From Microbacterium terrisoli (GTDB lineage: Bacteria > Actinomycetota > Actinomycetes > Actinomycetales > Microbacteriaceae), in the NCBI RefSeq assembly GCF_030866805.1, contig NZ_CP133019.1:3286001-3350000 (forward strand): a stretch of 64,000 nucleotides of DNA, given 5' to 3'. The notes beneath the pieces were generated by a model, which saw nothing but the letters and a program-made list of their open reading frames with translations, was not told the DNA's origin and searched no databases. The translations under genes and the position numbers were made by a program. Shown here one piece after another: positions 30,537 through 39,490 of this stretch. The first letter of the stretch is position 1. Every line of letters starts with the position of its first letter.

Positions 30537-31226
30537 TCAGAGCCGGGACGCCGCCTCCGCCGCGCCGCGACCCCACCGGAACGGTGAGACAGTGCGGTCG
30601 CCGGGGATCCAGAACCGCCACGGGAACGCGTCGGTGCCGAAGACTCCCGCGATGCCCACACGGGGGCCGGATGCCACATCCTGCAACGGCTCGTCACGCA
30701 GCGCGAGTCGCGCCACGGCCCCGCCGAACGGCGTCGCATCGACCACATCGATGCCGTCGTGCAGCGCGTGCGTGAGCCCCATCGCGTCGCCCAGGCGCCC
30801 AGGACCCCGGGCGAGCTCGCGATCGGTGTGGGCGGCGGGCCGCCGCACGCGCGCGATCTCGATGCCGTCCACGATCTCGCCGGCGCGCAGCAGCACGCCA
30901 CCGGCCTCGCCCTCCGGCCCGCACACGACATTCGCGCACGAGTGGATTCCGTGGCTGAGGTACACGTACAGATGCCCCTGCTCGCCCCACATCGTCGCGT
31001 TGCGGGCCGTGTAGCCCATGCGGGCGTGCGAGCCCAGATCCGGCACCGGGCCCGTGCCCTTGCCGTGGTAGGCCTCGACCTCGGTGATCCGCAGCGCGAC
31101 AGTTGCGGCATCCATCGTCACTGTCAGGATGCCGCCCAGCAGGCGCGGCGCGACCTCGACCGGCAACGGGGTCAGGTCATCGCGCGTGGCGGGGCGCAGA
31201 CGCGTGTCGGGAAGAAGATCTGTCAT
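30537..31226 (-). CDS. 3-methyladenine DNA glycosylase (Mpg/AAG family)
   Basis: This 229-residue Mpg-type enzyme removes alkylated purines from DNA to start base-excision repair. It shows ITEVEAYHG (with the catalytic Glu), SHARMGYTARNATMWG, HGIHSCANVVCGPEG and LARGPGRLGDAMGL. ATG 31226 is used; the ribosome-binding site is weak. It lies alone between two plus-strand genes and converges on the XRE gene. Confidence 0.92.
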   Translation of the reverse strand: MTDLLPDTRLRPATRDDLTPLPVEVAPRLLGGILTVTMDAATVALRITEVEAYHGKGTGPVPDLGSHARMGYTARNATMWGEQGHLYVYLSHGIHSCANVVCGPEGEAGGVLLRAGEIVDGIEIARVRRPAAHTDRELARGPGRLGDAMGLTHALHDGIDVVDATPFGGAVARLALRDEPLQDVASGPRVGIAGVFGTDAFPWRFWIPGDRTVSPFRWGRGAAEAASRL

Positions 31227-31280
31227 TGCAGGGGAACCAGGGGGTTTCTGGCACCACCATACGCCTCTAGACTCGCGGCC

Positions 31281-32000
31281 ATGCCCCTCGTGTATATGTG
31301 CGTGCGCCCGCAGCGCGGCGCGGCGGACGCGGAGTACGAATCCTTCCGGTCGATGTCGCAGGTCGGCGGCGACCAGCTCGAGATGCACGATCTGGTGCAT
31401 GACCCGCTGCCGCCCGACGCGTTCGAGCGCTGGTCGGGGTTCCTCGTCGGCGGCAGCCCGTTCAATGTGACCGATCCGTCCTCGACGAAAACCGACGTGC
31501 AGCTGCGGCTCGAAGCCGACCTCGAGCGGATCGCCGCGGCGGCGGCGGCAGGAACCACCGCGGCGCTGTTCACCTGCTACGGCATCGGCGTGGTGACCCG
31601 GATGCTGGGCGGCGAAGTCAGCCGCCGCTTTCCCGAAGACACCGGGCCGGCGACCGTCGCGCTCACCCCGGCCGGCGAGCACGATCCGCTGTTCGGCGGG
31701 CTGGCGAGCCGGTTCACCGTGCTGACAGCGCACAAAGAGGGGTCCGGGGCCACTCCACCGGGGTCCGTGCTGCTGGCGACGAACGAGGCGTGCCCGGTGC
31801 AGGCGTTCCGCGTGGGCGACTGGCTGTACGCCACGCAGTTCCACCCCGAAGCCAGCACGCACGCGTTCGTGGAGCGGATGGAGATCTATCGCAACGGCGG
31901 ATACTTCGAGTCCGACGACTTCGACACTCTCGCCGGGCGGGTGCTCGCCTCATCGGTGACCGAGCCGGGACGGATCCTCACCGCATTCGCGCGCGGATAG
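31281..32000 (+). CDS. Class I glutamine amidotransferase (GuaA-N/YheT-type)
   Basis: This 239-residue GATase-I domain protein has nucleophile C99 in L-F-T-C-Y-G-I-G and the dyad H188-P-E190 in QFHPEAS. It should hydrolyse glutamine or a gamma-glutamyl compound and pass on ammonia. No synthetase domain is attached, as in the widespread stand-alone family next to GuaA. The start is ATG 31281, 55 bp from the divergent glycosylase gene. Confidence 0.85.
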   Translation: MPLVYMCVRPQRGAADAEYESFRSMSQVGGDQLEMHDLVHDPLPPDAFERWSGFLVGGSPFNVTDPSSTKTDVQLRLEADLERIAAAAAAGTTAALFTCYGIGVVTRMLGGEVSRRFPEDTGPATVALTPAGEHDPLFGGLASRFTVLTAHKEGSGATPPGSVLLATNEACPVQAFRVGDWLYATQFHPEASTHAFVERMEIYRNGGYFESDDFDTLAGRVLASSVTEPGRILTAFARG

Positions 32001-32007
32001 CGGCCGT

Positions 32008-33477
32008 TCAGCCCGTCAGTGCCGGCGGCTCCTGACACCATGACGGCGCGAAGCCGTGCACCTGCGAGACCTCGCGACCTTCGGTGAGATCCACGATGTG
32101 GGTCAGCGTCCTGAGCGGCATCGGCAGCTGGTACTGGTCGTAGGGGTTGTTCACGGTGTCGGGGGCGACGGTCACCGCGACATAGCGCGCACTGGGCGAC
32201 ACGCAGGTCTGCAGCACCGCGTCGGCGGCGGGCAGCTGCAGCACAGGCAGAGACTTCCCCGCGCGGTCGACCCGGAACACGGTGGTGCCCTCGGGCGCAC
32301 CCGAGTCCGCGCCCGCGGCTCCCGCGACATGCAGCACGGCGTAGTAGCGGATCGTCGTTCCGTCATCCCCCGGCGCTGGAACGACCGGCCCGGCCTGGCC
32401 GGGCACGGCGGCGCCGGCCTCGGTCGCCGGCGGCAGCGGCTTCTGCTTGCCGTCGGCCAGGTCGACCGTGAAGACGCCGTCGGCGCGCTCGATCACGGCG
32501 GTCGACGAGCCACGGGCGATGCCGTCGATGGCCAGTCCCCGGCCGAGGTCGACGGGCTTGTCGCCGTTCGCGCCGGTCAGCAGCATCCGCCCGTCGAAGG
32601 TCATCACGAGGATGCTGTCGCTGTCGGGCACGAACCGCCAATCGGCCACACGCGTGTCAGAACCCGGCAGCGGGATGCGGCGGGGCGGCGTGCGGGCCGC
32701 GGCATCCTTCAACGACGCGACGTACAGCGCGCTGATCTGCGCTCCGGCGGCGCCCGGGTCGGCGTCGGTGTAGGTGTAGCCGGCCAGATCTCCGCGGTCG
32801 GCGATCTGCAGCTGCGCGATCTGCCCCGACCCCGGCAGGGGGAGAGCACGGCGATGGGTGCCGTCGGGTCTGGTCACCGTGAGCCGCGCCCGCCCACGCG
32901 AGTCGAGGGTCTGGACGACGATGTGCTCGGGGGTGGCGCGGAAATCCTCGATGTGCGCATCCGTCAACACCGGTTCGCGGTCTCCGCCGCGCACGTCGGT
33001 GCTGAGGATCCGGTCGCCGTCCTGCCCGCGCTGCATCACGAGCACGCGCAGACGCGGGGTGCGGAATCGCTCGACGACATCAGCGGCCGGTCCGCCGCCG
33101 ATGCCGACGACGTCGCGAAAGCGCACAGTGTACTCGGTGTCGTCGTGCAGCGGCAGGGTGAAGCGCACGCCCATCGAGCGCCCCGACGTGTCGACGGTGA
33201 ACGGCGTGGCGGGGGTCACGGTCACCTGCTCGGCCTCGACCTTGCGCAGGGACTGGTTCATCGCGACGATCAGGCGCGATCCGGATGCCGCGACCGCCGC
33301 CTTCGGGTCGGAGCTCGTGCTCGACACCCGCGGTCCCTGACCCGTCGTGACCGCCGCTCCTGCGAGCCCGACGACCCCGAGCACGGCGATGACGACAGCG
33401 AGCGTCACCGCATAGAGCCGGGCCTGACGCCGTCGTCCCGCAGCGCGACGCCCACTTCGGGGCGCGTCAGTACTCAT
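32008..33477 (-). CDS. Membrane-anchored protein with Ig-like and beta-propeller-like regions
   Basis: This 489-residue protein has a basic cytoplasmic N-terminus, one membrane helix (about 22-42), an Ig-like segment (about 60-140, with LRKVEAEQVTVTPATPF) and then repeated four-strand units with D-G-x-x-x-x-L patterns that resemble a WD40/TolB-type propeller. It overlaps the TIGR03943 gene by 11 nt and so belongs to the Fur-headed operon. No function is known; it may sense or stabilise the metal-transport proteins outside the membrane. Confidence 0.7.
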   Translation of the reverse strand: MSTDAPRSGRRAAGRRRQARLYAVTLAVVIAVLGVVGLAGAAVTTGQGPRVSSTSSDPKAAVAASGSRLIVAMNQSLRKVEAEQVTVTPATPFTVDTSGRSMGVRFTLPLHDDTEYTVRFRDVVGIGGGPAADVVERFRTPRLRVLVMQRGQDGDRILSTDVRGGDREPVLTDAHIEDFRATPEHIVVQTLDSRGRARLTVTRPDGTHRRALPLPGSGQIAQLQIADRGDLAGYTYTDADPGAAGAQISALYVASLKDAAARTPPRRIPLPGSDTRVADWRFVPDSDSILVMTFDGRMLLTGANGDKPVDLGRGLAIDGIARGSSTAVIERADGVFTVDLADGKQKPLPPATEAGAAVPGQAGPVVPAPGDDGTTIRYYAVLHVAGAAGADSGAPEGTTVFRVDRAGKSLPVLQLPAADAVLQTCVSPSARYVAVTVAPDTVNNPYDQYQLPMPLRTLTHIVDLTEGREVSQVHGFAPSWCQEPPALTG

Positions 33478-34348
33478 ACGGGTCCTTGGGCTCGGCGATG
33501 CGCTCGATGCGGCTCGCGTCGACCTCGAGCTTGCCCGCCGACGTGGAGCGCACAGTGCCGGTCACGCTCACCCAGACGCCGGTGCCCAGGCTGCGGTGCG
33601 CGGAGCCGGCGGCCGAGACGCTGACCGGCACCGAGGCAGGCTGCGCGTCGATCACGCAGTGCGTGATGACCATGCGCGTCAGCCGGAAGCCGCCGGCGGC
33701 AGCCGCCGCTGACACGAACCCGGTGAGGGTGACCGCATCGCCCTCGAACGCGTCGGTGTTGGTGGCCGTGGCGAACACGCTCGCCCAGTCGCCCACGCCG
33801 AAGCGGGACGTGTCACCTCGCGTGGCAAGCGCCACCACGTCGGACCCCGCGAACAGCGGGGCTGCGCCGGTGTCGCGGGACTGCGCGATCTCGGCCGAGA
33901 GGCTGGCGGGCGGGACGATCAGCATCGAGAGGGTGACGACGGATGCCGCGACCCCGCCGGCTGCCACGGCCACGGCACCGATGCCGACGGAGGGGCGGCG
34001 GCGACGGCGGCCGGAGTGCGGCAGAGCCCCACCGGGCCGCCGGTGGCGGGTTTCGCCGGGATCGGGAGCCTGGCCGTGAACGTCATCGTGGCCGACGCGG
34101 TGGTCGTGTTCGTGGCCGACGCCGTGGTCGTGGCCGTGGTCGGCCTCGGCCCCCGCCGGCAGCAGGAAGCTCAGCACCGCGCCGACCAGCACGAGCACCG
34201 CCATGGGAACGGCGAACCAGTTCGACGACGGGTTGATGTACAGACCGAGACGCCCCGTGGCCCACAGTCCCAGGGTGACCACGGCGAGCACCGAGGCCAG
34301 ACCGACGCCCAGCCAGCGGCCGCCCCATGCGCCCCACGAGTCACGCAA
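33467..34348 (-). CDS. TIGR03943/DUF1980 membrane protein with His-rich loop
   Basis: This 293-residue protein has two N-terminal membrane helices (about 14-32, 46-64), a His/Asp-rich loop (71-91, HGHDHGVGHEHDHR...), a third helix (about 122-145) and a C-terminal beta domain (FVSAAAAAGGFRLTRMVITHC). TIGR03943 proteins form a pair with the YraQ-type permease, and the partner overlaps it here by 8 nt. The His loop suggests binding of zinc or another divalent metal. Its loop and Fur-linked operon indicate a role in metal homeostasis. Confidence 0.8.
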   Translation of the reverse strand: MRDSWGAWGGRWLGVGLASVLAVVTLGLWATGRLGLYINPSSNWFAVPMAVLVLVGAVLSFLLPAGAEADHGHDHGVGHEHDHRVGHDDVHGQAPDPGETRHRRPGGALPHSGRRRRRPSVGIGAVAVAAGGVAASVVTLSMLIVPPASLSAEIAQSRDTGAAPLFAGSDVVALATRGDTSRFGVGDWASVFATATNTDAFEGDAVTLTGFVSAAAAAGGFRLTRMVITHCVIDAQPASVPVSVSAAGSAHRSLGTGVWVSVTGTVRSTSAGKLEVDASRIERIAEPKDPYEY

Positions 34349-35417
34349 GCAGATTCACCCCCACCGCGATCGCGAACGCCGTCAGTACCACGACGACCAC
34401 CATGACCACGAGCGCCGGAGCACGGAACGTCGTGCGCAGCAGAGTGAGCATCTTGACGTCGACCAGCGGCCCCACGATCAGGAACGCGGCGATCGAACCG
34501 GGCGTGAACGTCGCGGCGAACGACAGCGCGAAGAATGAGTCGACGTTCGAGCAGATCGACACGATCATCGCCAGCAGGACCATCGTGACGATCGACAGCA
34601 CGGGGTTCGATCCGATCGCGAGCAGCGCGTCGCGGGGGATGAGCACCTGGACGGCTCCCGCCAGCGCAGACCCGATGATGAGGGCGGGCATCACGGCGCG
34701 CAATTCGACGACGAACTGGGCGATGCTGCGCTGCCCGCGTCCGTGGCGGTCCTGCGCGGCGATGTCGCAGGTGCGGATGAACCGCTCGGTGAGCAGGCGC
34801 TCGGGGTGGGGATGCCGGCTGAAGATCCAGCCGAGCAGGTTGGCCACCAGCAGACCGCCGCCCAGCCGTGCGATCAGGATGCCGTCGCTGAATCCGAACG
34901 CCTGGTGCGTGGTGATGATCACGATCGGGTTGACGATGGGGGCCGCGATGAGGAACGTCAGGGTCTCGGGCACGCTGAACCCGCGCATGAGCAGGCCGCG
35001 CGCGAACGGGACGTTGCCGCACTCGCAGACCGGCACGAACATGCCCAGGAACGACAGCACGATCCGACGAGCCCACGCCCGCCGCGGCATCCATCTCTCC
35101 AGAGCCCCGGGAGGCACCCACACCTGCACCACGATCGACAGGACGACGCCGATCATGACGAACGGCAGCGACTCGATGAGCACGCTGATCGAGAGGGTCA
35201 GGCCGTCCTGCAGGCGAGTGGGCAGCCCCGGTGTGAGCTGCGGCACGAAGGCGAAGACCGCGAACAGCGCGACGACGGCGAGCGCTCCGATCCCGGCCGC
35301 CAGGGCAGGCCGGCGTCGGCGCGCAGGCGTCGCGTGCGCGCGCGTGTGCGTCACAGCGCGCGTGTGCGTCACAGCGCGCGTGCGGGGGTTCGCCAGATCA
35401 GTGGTGCTCTGCGGCAT
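34341..35417 (-). CDS. Permease of the YraQ/ArsP-like UPF0718 family
   Basis: This 358-residue protein has about eight membrane helices in two halves. The conserved cysteine motif GMFVPVCECGNVPFARGL is in the first half and SICSNVDSFFALSF in the second. ArsP relatives export organoarsenicals; the subgroup paired with TIGR03943 has no proven substrate. The coding start (ATG 35417) lies inside the last codons of the Fur gene (20-nt overlap), so they share a transcript. Confidence 0.82.
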   Translation of the reverse strand: MPQSTTDLANPRTRAVTHTRAVTHTRAHATPARRRRPALAAGIGALAVVALFAVFAFVPQLTPGLPTRLQDGLTLSISVLIESLPFVMIGVVLSIVVQVWVPPGALERWMPRRAWARRIVLSFLGMFVPVCECGNVPFARGLLMRGFSVPETLTFLIAAPIVNPIVIITTHQAFGFSDGILIARLGGGLLVANLLGWIFSRHPHPERLLTERFIRTCDIAAQDRHGRGQRSIAQFVVELRAVMPALIIGSALAGAVQVLIPRDALLAIGSNPVLSIVTMVLLAMIVSICSNVDSFFALSFAATFTPGSIAAFLIVGPLVDVKMLTLLRTTFRAPALVVMVVVVVLTAFAIAVGVNLLA

Positions 35418-35832
35418 CGGTCGCCAGGCGCCCCGTGCGGGCGCGGTTCGCGGTGCAATCCGCACACAATCCGAAGATGTCGACGACGTGCTCGGCCTGG
35501 GTGAACCCATGGCTGGCCGCCGTGGCGCGCGCCCACGTCTCCACGTCGGTCGCGGCGATCTCGACGGTCAGACCGCACGACCTGCACATGAGGTGGTGGT
35601 GGTGCCCGGGACTCGTGCACGCACGGTACAGGCTCTCGCCCTCCGGGCTCTGCAGCGAATCGGCGTCGCCCGCCGAAGCCATGTCAGACAGCGCTCGGTA
35701 CACGGTGGCAAGGCCGATGCCCGTGTTCTCTTCGCGCAGAGTGGCATGCAGAGACTGCGCGCTGACGAAGCCCGGCGTTTCGGCCAGGGCTTCGCGCACG
35801 CGTTCACGCTGCCACGTGTTGCGCTGGGCCAT
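35398..35832 (-). CDS. Fur family metalloregulator (probably Zur)
   Basis: This 144-residue Fur-type repressor has a winged helix (about 1-70: VSAQSLHATLREENTGIGLATVYRAL in two parts) and a dimer domain with H77-H-H-H80, C83-x2-C86 and C123-x2-C126, which hold structural and sensory metal. It leads the permease/TIGR03943 operon and lies about 3 kb from a ZnuABC-type importer with Zur-like boxes, so Zur is the best guess. A -10-like TACACT ends 6 nt before the ATG and no ribosome-binding site is seen, which suggests a leaderless mRNA. Confidence 0.85.
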   Translation of the reverse strand: MAQRNTWQRERVREALAETPGFVSAQSLHATLREENTGIGLATVYRALSDMASAGDADSLQSPEGESLYRACTSPGHHHHLMCRSCGLTVEIAATDVETWARATAASHGFTQAEHVVDIFGLCADCTANRARTGRLATDAAEHH

Positions 35833-35943
35833 GCTTCGAGTGTAGGGCGGGCTGTATGAAGAGGGGCTGTGCACGTGAGGCGACGACGATGCCCGCCCAC
35901 GGGGCTGCCGCCCGCCGGTCTGCCGACTCGCCGACACCGGCGG

Positions 35944-36723
35944 TCAGCCGACCTCGGCGGTCTCGACCTGCGCCCGCCGGCCGGTCCACCGCACCGACAC
36001 CGCGACGATGACGACCATGGCCAGGGCGAACCCCAGCGACACCCAGCCCGCTCCGAGCCCTGCCCCGCCCGCGCTGACCGGCTTGCCCAGCCCGTCTGCG
36101 ATCGACGCGCCCAGCGGGCGGGTCAGCACATAGGCGAACCAGAACGCGAACACGCCGTTCCACCTCAGAAAGCGGTACCCGAGGGCGGGGATCAGGATCA
36201 GCACGGCGAACAGCGCGACCGAGGGCAGGTATCCCATTCCGAGCCCCACCGCGGTGAAGTCGCCGAGCGCGGTGCCCATCGCGAACGTGCCGACCACCGC
36301 CCCCCAATAGAACAGCTCGCGGCGCGTGGTGGTGATGGCATGCACATCGAGCGTGTGCTCGGTCAGCCTCCAGGCTGTGAACACGGCGGCCAGCAGCACG
36401 GCGTACAGCGTCGCCGACACCAGGTAGGGCAGACCGATCACGACGTGCACGACATCGGCGGCCATGGTCCCGAACACACCGACCATGGCGACGGTCAGCC
36501 AATAGACGGCGGGGATGAAGCGCCGCCGCGTCAGCTGCAGCACGAGCACCGCCGCGAACAGCACGAACCCGATCAGCACCGCGGCCACCGGCGGCAGCAC
36601 ATGGATCGAGAAGTCCGACAGCGCCTCGCCGAGGGCCGTCGACGCGCCTTTGGCGAGCCAGAAGGCGAGGGTGGGAACCGCGACCCGGGCGACCAGGCTG
36701 CGTGGTGGTGTCTGCATGCGCAC
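35944..36723 (-). CDS. COG4705-like polytopic membrane protein
   Basis: This 259-residue protein has about seven helices and three copies of a G/S/T-rich helix-turn: FWLAKGASTALGEALSDF, FYWGAVVGTFAMGTALGDF and FWFAYVLTRPLGASIADG. Each ends in an acidic residue. This matches the uncharacterised COG4705 group. The repeats hint at a pore or carrier with three-fold pseudo-symmetry. It lies between the Fur operon and the zinc importer but has its own gaps on both sides (111 and 55 bp). Confidence 0.7.
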   Translation of the reverse strand: MRMQTPPRSLVARVAVPTLAFWLAKGASTALGEALSDFSIHVLPPVAAVLIGFVLFAAVLVLQLTRRRFIPAVYWLTVAMVGVFGTMAADVVHVVIGLPYLVSATLYAVLLAAVFTAWRLTEHTLDVHAITTTRRELFYWGAVVGTFAMGTALGDFTAVGLGMGYLPSVALFAVLILIPALGYRFLRWNGVFAFWFAYVLTRPLGASIADGLGKPVSAGGAGLGAGWVSLGFALAMVVIVAVSVRWTGRRAQVETAEVG

Positions 36724-36778
36724 CAGACAAGGGTGAGCGCCGCCGGCTAAGAATCAGCAGTGAGCCCGACGGCGCGGG

Positions 36779-37654
36779 TCAGACCGCTGCCGTCGCCGCC
36801 GCGCGCACCACGCGTCCGCGGCGGGCGCCGAGTCCGCGACACACCAGGTAGATCACGAACGAGATGGTCGTGATGTACGGGCTGACCGGCAGCTCGCCCA
36901 TGACGGCCAGCAGGATGCCGCCGACGGCCGCCGCGAATCCGAAGACCGCCGCGAGCACGGGCACGGCGACCGGGCCCGCGCTGACGCGCATCGCACTCGC
37001 GGCGGGAGTGACCACCAGTGCCAGCACGAGCAGCGCCCCGATGATGTGGACGGCGACGGCCACGATCAGCCCGAGCAGCAGCATGAACGCCAGCGACACC
37101 CAGCGCACCGGGACGCCGCGTGCGGCGGCGGCCTGCGGGTCGAGCGAGTCGAACCGCAGCGGCCGCCAGATCAGCAACAGCCCGACGAGCACGACGAGGC
37201 TGATCGCGGCCAGCCACCCCAGCTCGGTGTTCTGCACGGTGACGATCTGACCGGTCAGCAGGCTGAAGCGGTTGGCGCTGCGCCCGGGGTACAGCGACAG
37301 GAACAAGATGCCCAGGCCCAACCCGAACGGCATCAGCACGCCGATGATCGAGTTGCGCTCACGCGCACGGGCGCCCAGCCACCCGATCAGCGCGGCGGCG
37401 ACCAACGATCCGATGATCGAGCCGGTCACGACATCCACCCCGACCAGCAGGGCAGCCGCCGCCCCGGCGAACGAGAGCTCACTGATGCCATGCACGGCGA
37501 AGGCCATGTCGCGCTGCATCACGAACACGCCCACCAGTCCCCCGACCAGTCCCAACAGTGCGCCGGCCCAGACCGAGTTCGACACCAGTGCAAGGATGGC
37601 GCCGTAGTCGGCGGCTCCCCCGAACATCGCGTCCCACACGTCGTTCCAGGTCAT
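36779..37654 (-). CDS. znuB: Zinc/manganese-type ABC transporter permease
   Basis: This 291-residue inner-membrane protein has eight to nine helices of the ABC-3 (ZnuB/MntB) family, with AVHGISELSFAGAAAALL near residue 55 and LSLYPGRSANRFSLLTG in the middle. It forms the channel of the importer. It overlaps the ATPase gene by 4 nt. Zinc as substrate is inferred from the Zur-like boxes and from the binding protein. Confidence 0.88.
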   Translation of the reverse strand: MTWNDVWDAMFGGAADYGAILALVSNSVWAGALLGLVGGLVGVFVMQRDMAFAVHGISELSFAGAAAALLVGVDVVTGSIIGSLVAAALIGWLGARARERNSIIGVLMPFGLGLGILFLSLYPGRSANRFSLLTGQIVTVQNTELGWLAAISLVVLVGLLLIWRPLRFDSLDPQAAAARGVPVRWVSLAFMLLLGLIVAVAVHIIGALLVLALVVTPAASAMRVSAGPVAVPVLAAVFGFAAAVGGILLAVMGELPVSPYITTISFVIYLVCRGLGARRGRVVRAAATAAV

Positions 37655-38487
37655 ACGGGTTCGCCTTCGAGGTGGCTTTCATGATGATGATGGGATGCCT
37701 CGGCATCCGGTGCTCCGACCACGACCAGTCGATTGCCTGCGCGCAGCACGAACACCGCTGCCCCATACAGGTCGGTGAGCACGTCACTGCGCAGCACGTC
37801 GCGCGGGGCCCCGAGCATGAAGCGACCGCCGGCGAGGTAGAGGATGCGGTCGACCTTGCCGAGCACCGGATTGATGTCGTGGGTGACCAGCATGACCGCG
37901 GCCTGACTCTCACGGCGGTGCTTGTCGATCATGCGCACCACGGCGTCCTGGTTGGCCAGGTCGAGGCTGGTGAGCGGCTCGTCGCACAGCAGCAGCTTGG
38001 GGTCGTCGGCCAGGGACTGCGCCACGCGCAGCCGCTGCTGCTCGCCGCCGGACAGGTCGCCCACGGGCCGGTCGGCATACGCGGTCGCGCCGGCGGCGGC
38101 CAGCAGCGCGTCGACGCGGTCGTGATCGCCGCGGCGGGCGAACGGCAGTCCGAACCGGTGACCGTCGATGCCGAGCTGCACGAGGTCGCGCGCCCGCATC
38201 GCGGTGTCGGGCGGCAGTGGGCGCTGCTGCGGGATGTATCCGATGCGGCGGTTGCCGGCGCGGTGCACGGGTTCGCCCAGCGCGGTGATGCGGCCTTCGC
38301 TGAGCCGTTCGAGTCCCAGGATCGCGCGCAGCAGCGTGGTCTTGCCCGACCCGGACGGACCGAGCACCGCGATGAGCTCGCCCGGGTCGACCGTCAGCTC
38401 CAACCCGGCCCACAGTTCGCGGCCGTCACGGCGCAGCGCGGCGCCCTCGATCACGAGGGGCGTGCCGGGTGAGGTGTTCGAGCTCAT
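37651..38487 (-). CDS. znuC: Zinc-type ABC transporter ATP-binding protein
   Basis: This 278-residue ATPase has Walker A GPSGSGKTT (about 43-51), Q-loop PQQRPLPPD, signature LSGGEQQRLRVAQ and Walker B LLLCDEPLTSLD. The C-terminal tail HHHHESH could bind metal. It drives uptake with the permease that overlaps it. A Zur-like box (38501-38515) lies just upstream of its start. Confidence 0.9.
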   Translation of the reverse strand: MSSNTSPGTPLVIEGAALRRDGRELWAGLELTVDPGELIAVLGPSGSGKTTLLRAILGLERLSEGRITALGEPVHRAGNRRIGYIPQQRPLPPDTAMRARDLVQLGIDGHRFGLPFARRGDHDRVDALLAAAGATAYADRPVGDLSGGEQQRLRVAQSLADDPKLLLCDEPLTSLDLANQDAVVRMIDKHRRESQAAVMLVTHDINPVLGKVDRILYLAGGRFMLGAPRDVLRSDVLTDLYGAAVFVLRAGNRLVVVGAPDAEASHHHHESHLEGEPV

Positions 38488-38500
38488 CGTTCCACCTTAG

Positions 38501-38515
38501 TGATAACCGTTCTCA
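38501..38515. promoter_or_regulatory. Zur-like box before znuC
   Basis: TGATAACCGTTCTCA is a 7-1-7 inverted repeat with one mismatch, 13 bp upstream of the ATPase gene. It matches 12 of 15 bases of the box at 39434-39448. Confidence 0.6.
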
Positions 38516-38528
38516 TGCTCGCACGACG

Positions 38529-39413
38529 TCATCCGAGGGCGCGAGCGAGCGCGTCGGCATTGCCCTGCATCCAGGTCAGGTACGTGTCGCCGTCGGGCAC
38601 CAGTTCTGAGAACGCGAGCACGGGGGTCGAGGCATCCTTCGCCGCTCCCTGCACCCGGTCGCTTTCGGACCCGCCCGCCTGCTCGTTGACGATCACCACC
38701 TGCGCCTGGTCGCTCGCGACGATCTTCAGGGCTTCGAGCAGGATCGCGGGTGCCACGTCCTGCCCGGCCTCGACCGCCTCACTGAACGCCGCCGGGGTCA
38801 GATTGCGCAGGCCCGCAGCCTCGGTGAGGTACAGCGGCAGCGGCTCGGTGACGAACACCCCGGACCCGTGGTGCTTCTTGTCTATCGCGGCGAGGGTCGC
38901 CTCGATGCGATCGATGCCGGCGCCGAACGCATGCGCGTTCGCGGTGAACGTGTCTGCCCCCGACGGGTCGAGCTTCGCGAACCGCGCGGCGAGGTCGTCG
39001 GCGAGCGCTGCCATCGTCGCCGGGTCGTAGAACACGTGCTCATTGCCACCGGGCGTGAATTTCTGCGACAGGTCTACCGCGGTGACCACCTGGGCCTTCG
39101 AACTGGAAGCGGAGATGAGACCCTGCATGAACGGGTCGTATCCGCCGCCGTTCTCGATCACGACGTCGGCTTCGCTGACTCGCAGCTGGTCGCGCGCGCT
39201 GGCTTCGAACTCGTGCGGATCCTGCGCCGCCGACGCGATGAGCGAGGTCACGCCCACGGCGTCGCCGCCGATCGCCTCGGCGATCGATCCGTACACGTTC
39301 GTCGACGCGACGACGTGGATGCGGCCGTCGTCCGCGGTGCTCGACCCCGAGCATCCCGCCAACAAGACGACGGATGCCGCCACCACCCCTGCCCATACGC
39401 CTCGCGCTCTCAT
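38529..39413 (-). CDS. znuA: Zinc ABC transporter substrate-binding lipoprotein (ZnuA-like)
   Basis: This protein of about 294 residues has a lipobox (L-A-G-C21) and the TroA/ZnuA cluster-9 fold. Likely metal ligands are His in SAAQDPHEFEAS, His in GGNEHVFYDP, a later H-H pair in DKKHHGSGVF and an acidic residue near the C-terminus. It binds zinc (or manganese) outside the membrane. ATG 39413 is preferred; GTG 39419 is close by. A perfect Zur-like box lies 20 bp upstream. It is 41 bp ahead of the ATPase gene. Confidence 0.88.
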   Translation of the reverse strand: MRARGVWAGVVAASVVLLAGCSGSSTADDGRIHVVASTNVYGSIAEAIGGDAVGVTSLIASAAQDPHEFEASARDQLRVSEADVVIENGGGYDPFMQGLISASSSKAQVVTAVDLSQKFTPGGNEHVFYDPATMAALADDLAARFAKLDPSGADTFTANAHAFGAGIDRIEATLAAIDKKHHGSGVFVTEPLPLYLTEAAGLRNLTPAAFSEAVEAGQDVAPAILLEALKIVASDQAQVVIVNEQAGGSESDRVQGAAKDASTPVLAFSELVPDGDTYLTWMQGNADALARALG

Positions 39414-39433
39414 CCCCACACCCTAACCCTTAA

Positions 39434-39448
39434 TGAGAATCATTCTCA
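39434..39448. promoter_or_regulatory. Zur-like box before znuA
   Basis: TGAGAATCATTCTCA, a perfect 7-1-7 palindrome in an otherwise GC-rich region, 20 bp upstream of the binding-protein start. It fits Fur/Zur sites of actinobacteria. Confidence 0.75.
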
Positions 39449-39490
39449 ACTCGGGACGCCAGCGAGGGAGCGAGGGAGGGAGGGGCGCGG

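Noticed and set aside
28805..31111. One giant protein joining the SDR with sequence upstream
   Set aside because: Only the last 253 residues form the SDR; upstream is antisense to the XRE gene and shares space with the glycosylase gene.
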